From contig CAJVZX010000001.1 in assembly GCA_913020625.1 (NCBI GenBank), forward strand, positions 1 through 40,464: a stretch of 40,464 bases of DNA. The letters run 5' to 3'. The position numbers and the translations under genes were made by a program. The number at the start of each line of letters is the position of its first letter. Position 1 is the first letter of the stretch. Below, piece by piece: positions 7,914 to 16,652 of this stretch. Source of the DNA: an uncultured Pelagibacterales bacterium (GTDB taxonomy: Bacteria > Pseudomonadota > Alphaproteobacteria > Pelagibacterales > Pelagibacteraceae). The notes below the pieces were generated by a model. It did not search any database and was not told the origin of the DNA. It saw only the letters and a list, made by a program, of their open reading frames with translations.

Positions 7914-10019
7914 TTAATCCCAAACGTATTTATACTTATTTTTTTTATCGAAGGTTTTGAATAATATATATTCTGATATGATAGAATTATTAAATATAGA
8001 GAAATACTTTCTCTTACCATTTCTTGAAATTTTATTTATTTTATTGATATTTCCATGTAATTTATCTATTTGGTTTAACAAATCCTCAACATTGTTATAA
8101 AAACCCATTTCATCATTACTAAAAAAATCAAAAAACCTAGTTTTTCTATCAATAAATGTCATTATACCGTTAGCGACTAAAGACGCTATTCTATTGCTAG
8201 AAGCATATTTTGTTGGTCTGCCTCTGCTTAGATTTAATGCCATTTTACATTTAGATAATTCATTAAAATAATGATAGTTCCACTTTGGTTGCTCATGAGC
8301 ATAGCCTAATATATTAAATGTAAATTTATTATTTTTTAGAATCATTTCATTTAAAAAAGTTTCTCTTTCATCAATGTTCCTTGGTTTTAATTTTCCATAA
8401 TTCACACCATGACTTAGTGCAAAAAAAAGATCCTTATATCTATTTTTTGAATTATATATTTCTAAATTTTCAATATTTTCATCCGCTGGAATTGGCATGT
8501 AACTTAATTTATTTTTTGGAATTCTAGTTTTAATAATATCTGGAAATGTTGTAACAAAGTAATGATCAATTAAATCTTCGTTTGACTCGATTAAATTGAG
8601 GTTATTAACATAGTTGGGGCCACCTTCTACTAAATGATCTTCATACCAGAGAGCAAATTTTGTATTATATTTTGTTCTGATTTCCTCAATTGTTTTTCTA
8701 TTCAATATATTATTGTGACCTAATAAGATTAAATCAGGCCTATAATTATCAGCTATATTAAGAAGTTTTGAATTAACATGAACATTAGTTTTCAATAATA
8801 GTTTTTTATTGAAATCTTTGTAGCTAAAATTAATGACATCATGATTATTTCGTATGAAGCCACTTGTTATTTTATTTGATATAGAAATGTTAAATAATCT
8901 ATGATTGTTTTTTTCATCAAAACTAGAAATATGTAAAATTTTCAAATTTTTATTTCTAATATAATTTATTTTTTTGGTTAAGTAATTATTTTTTAGATTA
9001 TCAATTTTTTTAGTTAAATTTTCAATTTTATGTATAACGTTATTAAAATTTTTAATTTGGATTTTTCTAAGTAGATTTTTATTTTTAATTACTTTAATTA
9101 TTAATTTTTCAAGTGTCTGTGTGTTTAGTTTATTTAAAATTAGGTTATTGTTAAATGTTTCAGGCAATCCGCCTCTGTTACTTGTAATGGTTGCACAACC
9201 ATAACCAGCTGACTCCATTGCAGTTCTACCAAAAGGTTCTTGCCATCTAGAACAAACAACGGAGATTGAACTTTTTTTATAGTAATTTAGTATTTTCTCG
9301 TGGGGTAACCAATCGATAACATTAAAATTTTTATGTATGAAATTGTGAGTCTCCCTTCTCTCATTTCCTATGGCATAAACTTTCCATTTTGTGAATTTGT
9401 TTAGAATGTTCAAAAGAGCTTTGCCAAAAATATCATAACCTTTTGAAGAATTTAGTTTGCCTGTAAATATAATTATTTTTTCTTTTTTTGGAAATTTATT
9501 TATTTTGTTTATTCCAGGATATAAAATTTCGCAATTATTTTTATATTCAAAAGGCAAACCTTCAAAAAATTTATCCATTACCCAATTGCTCACAAAATAT
9601 AATTGATCACAATTTTTTGCAATAAAAAGTCTTTCTTTCACGCTTTTAGAGAATCTCAGATCTTGCGGATTGTTATGATAAACAAAAATAAATTTACAAT
9701 TTAATTGTTTTTTTAATAAAAAAACTAAAGATTCCGGTCTGTTATGAATTTCAATTATTTCATACTTATTTTTTTTATAATGGCTATAAAATTTTTTAGT
9801 ATAAAAATAATTTTTTTTATATTTGATGTTTGAAATATCTAAATTTACAAAATTACTAGTCAGTGGTTTACACTTTCCTTCAAGATAACCAAATACTGAA
9901 GTTTTATCTTTAAGTAGACTATGTTCTAAATAGTCTTTAACCCATATAGCTGCCGCGCTAGCTTCATTTAGTGTATACTTTTCTTTATAGGGAAGAATTA
10001 TGGCTATTTCTTTTTTCAT
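7914..10019 (-). CDS. Two-domain glycosyltransferase (GT4 + CgeB/GT1-like), copy 2
   Basis: This 701-aa paralogue of the 1864-4023 product has the same two-part build. Residues about 1-345 are a GT4 domain with IHNRPES (91-97), FTGKLNSSKGYDIF (185-198) and the E-x7-E motif in QEPFGRTAME (Glu261 and Glu269), followed by SNRGGLPET. From about residue 355 (KILHISSFDEKNNHR) a CgeB-like glycosyltransferase half runs to the end, with NLSRGRPTKYASSNRIASL near the C-terminus. The gene overlaps the GIY-YIG gene by 4 bp (ATGA), so translation is probably coupled. It is the first glycosyltransferase of the operon. The duplicates sit at opposite ends of the sugar-modification genes, which suggests an old duplication followed by divergence. 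Base composition is extremely A/T-rich. Donor and acceptor are unknown. Confidence 0.85.
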   Translation of the reverse strand: MKKEIAIILPYKEKYTLNEASAAAIWVKDYLEHSLLKDKTSVFGYLEGKCKPLTSNFVNLDISNIKYKKNYFYTKKFYSHYKKNKYEIIEIHNRPESLVFLLKKQLNCKFIFVYHNNPQDLRFSKSVKERLFIAKNCDQLYFVSNWVMDKFFEGLPFEYKNNCEILYPGINKINKFPKKEKIIIFTGKLNSSKGYDIFGKALLNILNKFTKWKVYAIGNERRETHNFIHKNFNVIDWLPHEKILNYYKKSSISVVCSRWQEPFGRTAMESAGYGCATITSNRGGLPETFNNNLILNKLNTQTLEKLIIKVIKNKNLLRKIQIKNFNNVIHKIENLTKKIDNLKNNYLTKKINYIRNKNLKILHISSFDEKNNHRLFNISISNKITSGFIRNNHDVINFSYKDFNKKLLLKTNVHVNSKLLNIADNYRPDLILLGHNNILNRKTIEEIRTKYNTKFALWYEDHLVEGGPNYVNNLNLIESNEDLIDHYFVTTFPDIIKTRIPKNKLSYMPIPADENIENLEIYNSKNRYKDLFFALSHGVNYGKLKPRNIDERETFLNEMILKNNKFTFNILGYAHEQPKWNYHYFNELSKCKMALNLSRGRPTKYASSNRIASLVANGIMTFIDRKTRFFDFFSNDEMGFYNNVEDLLNQIDKLHGNINKINKISRNGKRKYFSIFNNSIISEYILFKTFDKKNKYKYVWD

Positions 10020-10267
10020 ATGTACCTATCTCTAATTATATTTCTCAATTTTCTATTTTTCTTTATATAGCGTTCTCGAATAATAGCTGCTTTCTTTATA
10101 AAATATTTTTCAATATATATTATTTTCCATTTTCTTCCTCTTGTAAATTTAGCGCCTCTCCCTTTATTGTGCAAATATAATCTCTTTCTAAGATTATTTG
10201 TGTAACCAACATAAGTTATGAATTTTGAATTCTTATTACTGCATAGGACATAAACAAAATAGGACAT
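10016..10267 (-). CDS. Small GIY-YIG domain protein (YhbQ/UPF0213 type)
   Basis: This 83-aa single-domain protein of the GIY-YIG nuclease superfamily starts SYFVYVLCSNKNSKFITYVG (2-21), covering the first strand (YVY) and the YVG of the split signature. It continues with GYTNNLRKRLYLHNKGRGAK and a late RERYIKK segment, whose Glu would bind the catalytic metal. Such stand-alone proteins are common in bacteria and most have no proven role; a DNA-processing function is possible. The gene is the first after tRNA-Glu and overlaps the glycosyltransferase gene by 4 bp. It is therefore co-transcribed with the glycan cluster, either because it travels with the island or by chance. The family call is good and the function is unknown. 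Confidence 0.82.
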   Translation of the reverse strand: MSYFVYVLCSNKNSKFITYVGYTNNLRKRLYLHNKGRGAKFTRGRKWKIIYIEKYFIKKAAIIRERYIKKNRKLRNIIRDRYI

Positions 10268-10327
10268 TAAAAAATTAAAGGAATTTCAAAACTACTATAA
10301 AAAAAATTTCTTTTAACAAAAATCATA

Positions 10328-10356
10328 TATTTAATTGTATTAAGCTATTACGACAA
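10328..10356 (-). promoter_or_regulatory. Candidate sigma70-type promoter for the glycan operon
   Basis: Reading the minus strand, TTGTCG (10351-10356) and TAAATA (10328-10333) are separated by exactly 17 bases. This lies 60-90 bases before the GIY-YIG start and just after the tRNA 3' end. Both boxes are imperfect and the region is A/T-rich, so chance similarity is possible. Confidence 0.35.
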
Positions 10357-10361
10357 GCTTT

Positions 10362-10436
10362 TGGCGGTCCCACGGGGAATCGAACCCCGATTAGGTGATT
10401 GAAAACCACCTGTCCTAACCGTTAGACGATGGGACC
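10362..10436 (-). tRNA. tRNA-Glu (anticodon UUC), CCA encoded
   Basis: The minus strand folds as a complete 75-nt tRNA. The acceptor stem is GGTCCCA pairing with TGGGACC, followed by discriminator G and an encoded CCA. The anticodon arm is GGTGG / TTTTCAA / TCACC with anticodon TTC, which reads glutamate codons. The T arm carries the GTTCGAA segment between CGGG-type stems. Its 3' end points toward the glycan cluster and recombinase, the usual orientation of a tRNA serving as an integration site. No repeat of the tRNA 3' end was seen at the left edge of the window, so that use is unproven. Confidence 0.96.
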
Positions 10437-10452
10437 TATTAAATTATTCTTG

Positions 10453-10481
10453 TATTTATTATATATTGGAAACTGTTTCAA
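10453..10481 (-). promoter_or_regulatory. Candidate promoter of tRNA-Glu
   Basis: On the minus strand, TTGAAA (10476-10481) and TAAATA (10453-10458) lie 17 bases apart. The -10 box is 16 bases before the mature tRNA 5' end, giving a precursor leader of about 10 nt. The spacing fits sigma70 well; the box matches are moderate. Confidence 0.5.
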
Positions 10482-10551
10482 TGATGATAATTTTGTTTTA
10501 TTCATGAAGAAATTCAATTTATTAAGGATTGGACGTTATTTAGCTTAGCAA

Positions 10552-12108
10552 ATGAAAATTTTACAAAAAGAAATCGAACAACTTTTAAATTTATATAAAT
10601 CTAAAAAATTGATTAAAGCAGAAAATCTTAATAGGAAGCTAATACACAATTATCCAAAAGTTGTTATTTTATATAACATTTTGGGACTTATTCTTACTGA
10701 ACAAAATAGAGTAAATGAAGCAATAGAAATATACGAAAAAGGAATTAAATTTAATCCTGAATACGCCATGATATATAATAATTTAGGAAGCATTTATAAA
10801 TCTAAGGCAGAATATAAAAGAGCAGAAAATTATTATAAAAAATCGATTAGCTTAGACAACAAAATATCAGAACCACATAATAATTTAGGAAGTCTATATC
10901 TAACACTTAATAATATTAGAAAAGCAGAACTGTCTTTTAAAAGATCATTAGCAATTAATTCGAAATTTTATATATCATATTACAATTTAGGGATTTTATA
11001 CAAAAACTTAGGTAAATTTGATGAAGCCAAAGTACATTTGCAAAAATCAATAGAATTAAATACAAATTTCTATTCTGCTCATAGAACGTTAAGTCAATTA
11101 ATTAAATATAAAAAAGACGATGATCATTTAGCCTTATTAGAAAAAATCTACCATAATTCTAAAAAAAATAATGAACAACACCCAGATATAATTTTTGCAC
11201 TTGGTAAAGCTATGGAAGATATTAAAGATTACGATAATTCATTTAAATATTACAAGGAGGCCAATAATCTTCGTAGAAAACAGATAAATTTTTCAGTAGA
11301 GAAAGAAAAAAATGAATTTGATAATATCAAGAAAATATTTAATGAAAATCTTTTTAAAAAATATGCTAATTTGGGTAATTTGAATTCTTCAGCTATATTT
11401 ATAGTTGGTATGCCAAGGTCTGGCACCACGCTTGTAGAGCAAATAATATCAAGCCATCCAAAGGTTTTTGGTGGAGATGAACTTTATTTTCTACCAGACT
11501 TAATAAAAAATAATTTTTGTATGGAGCATGGGAAATTATTATTAAAACAAAATAATAATATAAAAAAAAAGGATCTAAAATTGATAGGACAAAAATATAT
11601 CAATGATCTAATAAAAATTTCCAATAAATCTGAAAAAGTAACTGATAAACTTCCAATAAATTTCAAGTGGATTGGTCTAATAAAATTGATACTACCAAAT
11701 TCAATAATAATTCACTGTGTGAGAAATTCTAAAGATAATTGCTTATCAATTTTTAAAAATTTTTTTGCAAACAAAAGTTTAAATTTTGCCTATAATTTAG
11801 ATGAAATTACAGATTATTATTATCTCTATCATGACTTAATAAGGCATTGGAAGAAAACACTTCCTAAATTTATTGTGGATATAGAATATGAGCAAATCAT
11901 TGAAAACCCTGAACAACAAATTAGAAACTTAATAGAAAAATGTAATTTAGATTGGAATAAAAACTGTCTGAAATTTTATGAAAATAAAAGGCTCATTAAA
12001 ACAGCTAGTGATATTCAAGCTAGAAAAAAAATTTACAAAAGTTCTATTAATTCTTGGAAAAATTATAAAAAAAATCTGCAGAATTCTTTTCAGAAATTGC
12101 CAGACTAA
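10552..12108 (+). CDS. TPR-repeat sulfotransferase
   Basis: This 518-aa protein combines tetratricopeptide repeats with a PAPS-dependent sulfotransferase. Residues about 5-240 contain at least five TPR units, such as AMIYNNLGSIYKSKAEYKRA (72-91) and YYNLGILYKNLGKFDEAK (143-160). The sulfotransferase domain starts near 280, with the 5'-phosphosulfate loop GMPRSGTT (286-293). The 3'-phosphate motif IIHCVRNSKDNCLSIF (386-401) includes Arg391 and Ser399. No signal peptide is seen, so it should act in the cytoplasm on a protein or glycan acceptor chosen by the TPR region. It lies just outside tRNA-Glu, on the strand opposite the glycan cluster, and converges on recJ with 1 bp between the stops. 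Sulfation of the neighbouring surface glycan is possible but unproven. Confidence 0.9.
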   Translation: MKILQKEIEQLLNLYKSKKLIKAENLNRKLIHNYPKVVILYNILGLILTEQNRVNEAIEIYEKGIKFNPEYAMIYNNLGSIYKSKAEYKRAENYYKKSISLDNKISEPHNNLGSLYLTLNNIRKAELSFKRSLAINSKFYISYYNLGILYKNLGKFDEAKVHLQKSIELNTNFYSAHRTLSQLIKYKKDDDHLALLEKIYHNSKKNNEQHPDIIFALGKAMEDIKDYDNSFKYYKEANNLRRKQINFSVEKEKNEFDNIKKIFNENLFKKYANLGNLNSSAIFIVGMPRSGTTLVEQIISSHPKVFGGDELYFLPDLIKNNFCMEHGKLLLKQNNNIKKKDLKLIGQKYINDLIKISNKSEKVTDKLPINFKWIGLIKLILPNSIIIHCVRNSKDNCLSIFKNFFANKSLNFAYNLDEITDYYYLYHDLIRHWKKTLPKFIVDIEYEQIIENPEQQIRNLIEKCNLDWNKNCLKFYENKRLIKTASDIQARKKIYKSSINSWKNYKKNLQNSFQKLPD

Positions 12109-12109
12109 G

Positions 12110-13858
12110 TTAATTAATAGATAGATCTTCTATAATAAATTCAATATTTTGCTTACCTCGCCATGAATTTAAAGTTATTTTTCCTGCAATATTAAATTTT
12201 TTTTTATTTTTTTGATCAAGAAATGGTTCTAATGGACCATTTTTAGCATTAAAAGCGATACTTTTAATAACTGAACCATCTTCTCCATGTAAAACAGATT
12301 TTATATGTTTGTCTGCTACAAAATTTGAATTGATTACCTTTAAATTTTTGATCGCAAATTTTGGCTCAATATTCCCTGCGCCAAAAGGAGCTAATTTACA
12401 AATCTCATGATAAAATTCTTCATTTATGGCACTTGGGGCTATCAATGAATCTAGATATAAATTTCTTATACTTGATGAATTCAATTGAGATTTTTCATAA
12501 TTATCAATTAAAAAATTTCTAAATAAACTTATATTATTTTTTTTAATAACAAATCCTCCTGCCATTTTATGTCCACCTCCTTTTTCAAGAATTTTTAATT
12601 GAGTGCCCTTAATAATATGTTTTCCGATATCAAAACCATTTACCGATCTAGCCGATCCTTTTCCCAGATTTTCATTTAATGAAATTATTATCGTTGGTTT
12701 ATTATATTTTTCTTTTATTCTTGAAGCCACAATACCAATTATTCCCTCGTGCCAACCCTCACCAGACAAAACTAATACTGGATCATTTTTAAAATTGTCG
12801 ATGAGTGAATAAACTTTTTTAAATAAAATAAACTCAATACTCTGCCTTTCTTTATTAGATTTATTTAAATCTGTTGCGATTTTATAAACTTTCTGGGGAT
12901 CGTTGGAAGATAAAAGTTCAGCACCATGGGAAGATTTTCCTACTCTGCCACCGGCATTAATTCTTGGTCCCAAAACGTAACCCAAATGATATGTGCTAGG
13001 TTCAGATTTAATTTCACACAAATCATATAAAGTTTTTAAACCCAAATTTAATCTTTTTTTTATCACTTTCAGTCCTTGAGAAACAAAAGCTCTATTCAAA
13101 TCTATAAGTGGGACAACGTCGCATACAGTAGCTAAGGAGACTAAATCTAAAAAATTTAAAATATTCGGTTCTTTTATATCGTTCTTTACAAACCAACCAG
13201 CATCTCTAAGTTTTTTATTTAAGGCTACCAAAAACATAAAACAGACACCGGCAGCGCAAAGATAATTAAGTTGTGAGGTATCGTCATATCTATTGGGGTT
13301 TACAAGAGCGCAAGCCTTTGGAAGTTTAAGATCAGATTGATGGTGGTCTAATACAATCACATCAATATTTCTATCTTGAGAATTTTTAATGGGTTCAAAT
13401 GACATTGTGCCACAATCAACGGTAATGATAAGTTTGACTTCCAAATTTATAAGATTTTCAAAACCCTTTATTGTAGGACCATATCCTTCCTTTTTTCTGT
13501 CAGGAATGTGTATATGTATTTTTTGATTTATGGATAAAAAATAACGCAACAATAACGCTGTGGATGTAGCTCCATCCACATCATAATCACCAAAAATACC
13601 TATTGATTCATTTTTGATAATACTGTGATAAATTCTATTAATTGCAACATCCATGTTTTTTAAACAGTAAGGATTTGGCATAATATTCTTAATTGCTGGA
13701 TTTAAAAAAAAATCTATATTTTTAATATCATTTTTTCTAATCGATAAAAGTTTTGCAACAATTTCGTTCAAAGTATATTCTTCACAATATTTCTCTACAT
13801 CTAAAGAACTGAATTTTTTAAATATCCAGTTCTTTCTACTGACTGAAGTAAAGTTCAT
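12110..13858 (-). CDS. recJ: Single-stranded-DNA-specific exonuclease RecJ
   Basis: This 582-aa 5'-3' single-strand exonuclease works in recombination and mismatch or base excision repair. The DHH phosphoesterase core shows GIFGDYDVDGATST (87-100), VDCGT (147-151) and VLDHHQSD (169-176), which hold the metal-binding aspartates and histidines. GPRINAGGRVGKSSHGAELL follows. The DHHA1 region has the GGGHKMAGGF segment, and the C-terminal OB-type domain is present, so the protein looks complete; 560-600 aa is normal. The start overlaps the stop of glpX by 4 bp. The order hom-glpX-recJ on one strand is a well-known alphaproteobacterial arrangement and supports a chromosomal core position. Confidence 0.97.
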   Translation of the reverse strand: MNFTSVSRKNWIFKKFSSLDVEKYCEEYTLNEIVAKLLSIRKNDIKNIDFFLNPAIKNIMPNPYCLKNMDVAINRIYHSIIKNESIGIFGDYDVDGATSTALLLRYFLSINQKIHIHIPDRKKEGYGPTIKGFENLINLEVKLIITVDCGTMSFEPIKNSQDRNIDVIVLDHHQSDLKLPKACALVNPNRYDDTSQLNYLCAAGVCFMFLVALNKKLRDAGWFVKNDIKEPNILNFLDLVSLATVCDVVPLIDLNRAFVSQGLKVIKKRLNLGLKTLYDLCEIKSEPSTYHLGYVLGPRINAGGRVGKSSHGAELLSSNDPQKVYKIATDLNKSNKERQSIEFILFKKVYSLIDNFKNDPVLVLSGEGWHEGIIGIVASRIKEKYNKPTIIISLNENLGKGSARSVNGFDIGKHIIKGTQLKILEKGGGHKMAGGFVIKKNNISLFRNFLIDNYEKSQLNSSSIRNLYLDSLIAPSAINEEFYHEICKLAPFGAGNIEPKFAIKNLKVINSNFVADKHIKSVLHGEDGSVIKSIAFNAKNGPLEPFLDQKNKKKFNIAGKITLNSWRGKQNIEFIIEDLSIN

Positions 13859-14799
13859 TTTTTTATTATATTTTTAATTATTTTATTTGTGTTACTGCTT
13901 TTGTGAAGTAGTAAAGTTTCGGCTTCGAAAGAATCACCAAGATCTTTTATACCTTTAACCATATCGCCGTTTGTGACTCCAGTAGCACAAAAAATAACAT
14001 CGCCTTTGACCATATCTTTAAGATAATACTTAGTGTTAAGTTCCTTAATACCCATTTTTTTTGCTCTATTTTTTTCATCTTCATTTTGAAATACTAGTCT
14101 AGTCTGCATTTGACAAGACAAACAGCTTAAAGCAGCAGCTGCTAGAACTCCTTCTGGACCGCCACCTATTCCTAAATATATATCAATGTATGTGCTAGGT
14201 TTAGCAACAGAAATGACACCAGATACATCACCATCAGTTATAAAATTTATCTTAACGTTCAACGAGTTTAACGCCTCTATTATTTTGTTGTGTCTTGGGC
14301 GTTTCAAAACACAGGCATTTATTTGATGTGGAGAAACATTTTTTGCGTCTGATAATAATCTAATATTTTTTTCTACAGAAAAATCAAGATCAACTAAATT
14401 TTCAGGTAGTCCAGGACCAATAGCAATTTTTTCCATATAAGTGTCTGGCGCATTAAGGAGATTGCTTTTATGAGTGACAGCGAGTACTGATAAAGCATTT
14501 GGCAAGTTTTTTGCTGTAAAATTTGTTCCTTCTAAAGGATCAACTGCAATATCAAGTTCTTCACCTCTCTTGGTTCCAACTTCCTCGTTAATATAGAGCA
14601 TCGGAGCTTCGTCTAACTCACCTTCGCCAATTACAATTTTACCTTTCATGTCAATATTATTTAATTGTTTTCTCATTTCATTAACCGCTTCACGATCGGC
14701 ACCAATTTTATCATTTTTGCCCTTAAACAGTGAAGCACCGTAGGCAGCTCTCTCAGTGGTGTGAACAAAAGAATCAATAAACTTTTTATCAATATTCAT
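13855..14799 (-). CDS. glpX: Fructose-1,6-bisphosphatase class II (GlpX)
   Basis: This 314-aa class II fructose-1,6-bisphosphatase removes the 1-phosphate of fructose 1,6-bisphosphate in gluconeogenesis. The metal and substrate residues appear in GEGELDEAPMLY (58-69), DPLEGTNFTAKN (87-98), the TDGDVSGVI segment and GIGGGPEGVLAAAAL. The length agrees with family members of 310-340 aa. The gene directly follows the hom stop with no gap (hom ends at 14800, glpX starts at 14799) and overlaps recJ by 4 bp, so all three are probably co-transcribed. No class I fbp is seen in the window, so this may be the cell's main gluconeogenic FBPase, although that needs the rest of the genome. Confidence 0.96.
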   Translation of the reverse strand: MNIDKKFIDSFVHTTERAAYGASLFKGKNDKIGADREAVNEMRKQLNNIDMKGKIVIGEGELDEAPMLYINEEVGTKRGEELDIAVDPLEGTNFTAKNLPNALSVLAVTHKSNLLNAPDTYMEKIAIGPGLPENLVDLDFSVEKNIRLLSDAKNVSPHQINACVLKRPRHNKIIEALNSLNVKINFITDGDVSGVISVAKPSTYIDIYLGIGGGPEGVLAAAALSCLSCQMQTRLVFQNEDEKNRAKKMGIKELNTKYYLKDMVKGDVIFCATGVTNGDMVKGIKDLGDSFEAETLLLHKSSNTNKIIKNIIKK

Positions 14800-16095
14800 T
14801 TAAACTTTTTCTATTCTAATAAAAGTAGATTTTTTTTTGACAGATTTATTGTTATTTAAATTAAAAATTAAACTATTAAAATTTTTTTCTCTAGCTTCAT
14901 GTGTTAATATAACTATAGAAGCAGTTTTATTCTTTTTATCAGGTTTTTGAATTAGATTTTTAATTGAAATTTTATTCTTGGTAAAAACTTTAGTTATCGA
15001 AGATAAAACGCCAGGTTTGTCTTTAACGTCAAAACGCAAATAAAAAGAGTTCAAGTATTGATTTTTATCATAAGTATTAATTTTTTTTCTTTTCTTAAAC
15101 GGTAATCCAAACGGATATTTAATATTACCTCTTAAAATAGATAGCAAATCAGACATAAGGGCTGAGGAAGTAGGTCCTGGTCCCGCTCCCTCACCTTGTA
15201 ATAAACTTTGTCCTACTGGTTTACCTTCAAGAATCACGGCATTCATAACTCCATTGACATTTGCTATATATGTGTCTTTTTTTATTAAACATGGATGAAC
15301 TCTTTCGAATAATTGGTTATTTATTATTTCAGTAATTCCCAGCAGTTTTATTCTAAAATTTAATTTATCTGCCATTTTAATATCCTCGAGTTCGATATTT
15401 TCTATTCCATTCATTAAACAGTTATTTTTTGAAATTTTATTATTAAATACGAGAGCAGATAATATTCTTACTTTAGCTAAAGTATCATAGCCATTCAAAT
15501 CAAATCTTGGATCTCTTGGCTCAGCGTATCCTAATATTTGAGCTTTCCTCAAGACATTAGCAAATGAATCTTTTGAACTTTCCATTTTGGAAAGTATATA
15601 ATTGCAAGTACCATTTAAAATCCCAACGACTTTATTAATTTTGTTCGTAGCTAAACCTTCTTTTATAGTTCGTAATATTGGTATCCCCCCACCAACCGAG
15701 GCTTCAAATTCTAAATTAACTTTATTTTTTTCTGCTAACGAAGAAAGATAATCGCCGTTCTTTGCTATTAAAGCTTTATTTGCAGTAATTACATGTTTTT
15801 TATTTTTTAGAGCCAGTTCAACAACTTTTTTTGATAAACCATCTGAATAACCGATTAATTCAAATACAATATCTATTCTTGGGTCTTTGGCTATATAAAT
15901 TGGATTTTTGTAAAAAATTTTTTTACTAAATTTAAAATTTCTTTTTTTATTAATGTTTTTTGCTGATATAGCAAGAATATTAACGTTTACTCCAGTTTTA
16001 ATTCCAATATCTTTTTTTTTAGATAGTATTTCTTCATACAATCTACTTCCGATTTGTCCTAATCCAATTATTCCAATATTGATATTCTTATGCAT
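14800..16095 (-). CDS. hom: Homoserine dehydrogenase
   Basis: This 431-aa enzyme reduces aspartate semialdehyde to homoserine on the way to threonine and methionine. The NAD(P)-binding GLGQIGSR is at 11-18, followed by the catalytic region with VGGGIPILR and NGTCNYILSKM, and YAEPRDPRFDLNGYDTLAK for the substrate pocket. From about residue 345 (YLRFDVKDKPGVLSSITKVF) a C-terminal ACT domain is present, which in this family usually allows threonine feedback control. It is a monofunctional enzyme with no aspartokinase fused. The gene begins 5 bp after the stop of the lipoprotein gene and leads into glpX-recJ. Length and motifs are standard. Confidence 0.97.
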   Translation of the reverse strand: MHKNINIGIIGLGQIGSRLYEEILSKKKDIGIKTGVNVNILAISAKNINKKRNFKFSKKIFYKNPIYIAKDPRIDIVFELIGYSDGLSKKVVELALKNKKHVITANKALIAKNGDYLSSLAEKNKVNLEFEASVGGGIPILRTIKEGLATNKINKVVGILNGTCNYILSKMESSKDSFANVLRKAQILGYAEPRDPRFDLNGYDTLAKVRILSALVFNNKISKNNCLMNGIENIELEDIKMADKLNFRIKLLGITEIINNQLFERVHPCLIKKDTYIANVNGVMNAVILEGKPVGQSLLQGEGAGPGPTSSALMSDLLSILRGNIKYPFGLPFKKRKKINTYDKNQYLNSFYLRFDVKDKPGVLSSITKVFTKNKISIKNLIQKPDKKNKTASIVILTHEAREKNFNSLIFNLNNNKSVKKKSTFIRIEKV

Positions 16096-16100
16096 AATAA

Positions 16101-16652
16101 TTAATTGGGTATATCGTTGACATTAGGATAAGGTTTGTGTGCATTTCTCTTAATAATTTTATTAACTAAGTTTTTAAATTCAGTATTTGCTTTATTATTC
16201 TTTATAGAAACATATTTCTTCGATGGATTTTTCTTTCTATATTGTTTTTTAGTTTTAAATCTTTTTTTTTTCTTTGCAGAACGAGATTTTTGAGCTATTT
16301 TTTTTTCATTCTTTATTTTTTTTAATTCATTTATACGAGCTTGTTTAGCTAACTTTTTTTCATTTTTAATTACTCTTTTTTTGCTTGATTTATTTTTCTT
16401 GACAAAAGTTTTACGTCGAACATTTCTTTTTTTATCTTCCAAATTCGCTTGCTCTTTTATTATCTCAAGATCTGATTTAATTATCTTATCAAATTGATCT
16501 GATTTCTTTATTTCGACTGTCATTGTTTTTTTAAAATATGCATTTTTTTCTGCAACACTGCGGCAGGCATGATCACCACACCAGTAAAGAGTAGCAGTTT
16601 TTGAACAACCAAAAAAAAGAAAACAAAAAACTAATAAATTAATATATTTCAT
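16101..16652 (-). CDS. Lys-rich hypothetical lipoprotein
   Basis: This 183-aa protein has no recognised family. A hydrophobic N-terminus (residues 3-15) ends in FFGC with Cys16, a loose match to the lipobox, so a lipoprotein in the inner or outer membrane is likely. Two more cysteines (25 and 30) sit in TLYWCGDHAC close to the anchor and could form a disulfide. Residues about 60-165 are extraordinarily rich in lysine and arginine, with heptad-free runs such as KKRFKTKKQYRKKNPSKK, and are probably disordered and strongly positive. The gene overlaps argC by 4 bp and precedes hom by 5 bp. The positive region could contact peptidoglycan, lipid phosphate or DNA, but no function is known. Coding is supported by the tight operon position. 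Confidence 0.75.
   Translation of the reverse strand: MKYINLLVFCFLFFGCSKTATLYWCGDHACRSVAEKNAYFKKTMTVEIKKSDQFDKIIKSDLEIIKEQANLEDKKRNVRRKTFVKKNKSSKKRVIKNEKKLAKQARINELKKIKNEKKIAQKSRSAKKKKRFKTKKQYRKKNPSKKYVSIKNNKANTEFKNLVNKIIKRNAHKPYPNVNDIPN

Noticed and set aside
7904..8020. N-terminal extension of the formyltransferase to an ATG at 8020
   Set aside because: It overlaps the glycosyltransferase end by about 107 bp, and the extra 39 residues match nothing in the family; the ATG at 7903 starts the fold.
10437..10551. Imperfect palindrome TTGGAAACTGTTTCAA upstream of tRNA-Glu
   Set aside because: One arm has an extra base, and the sequence overlaps a plausible -35 box, which explains it well enough.
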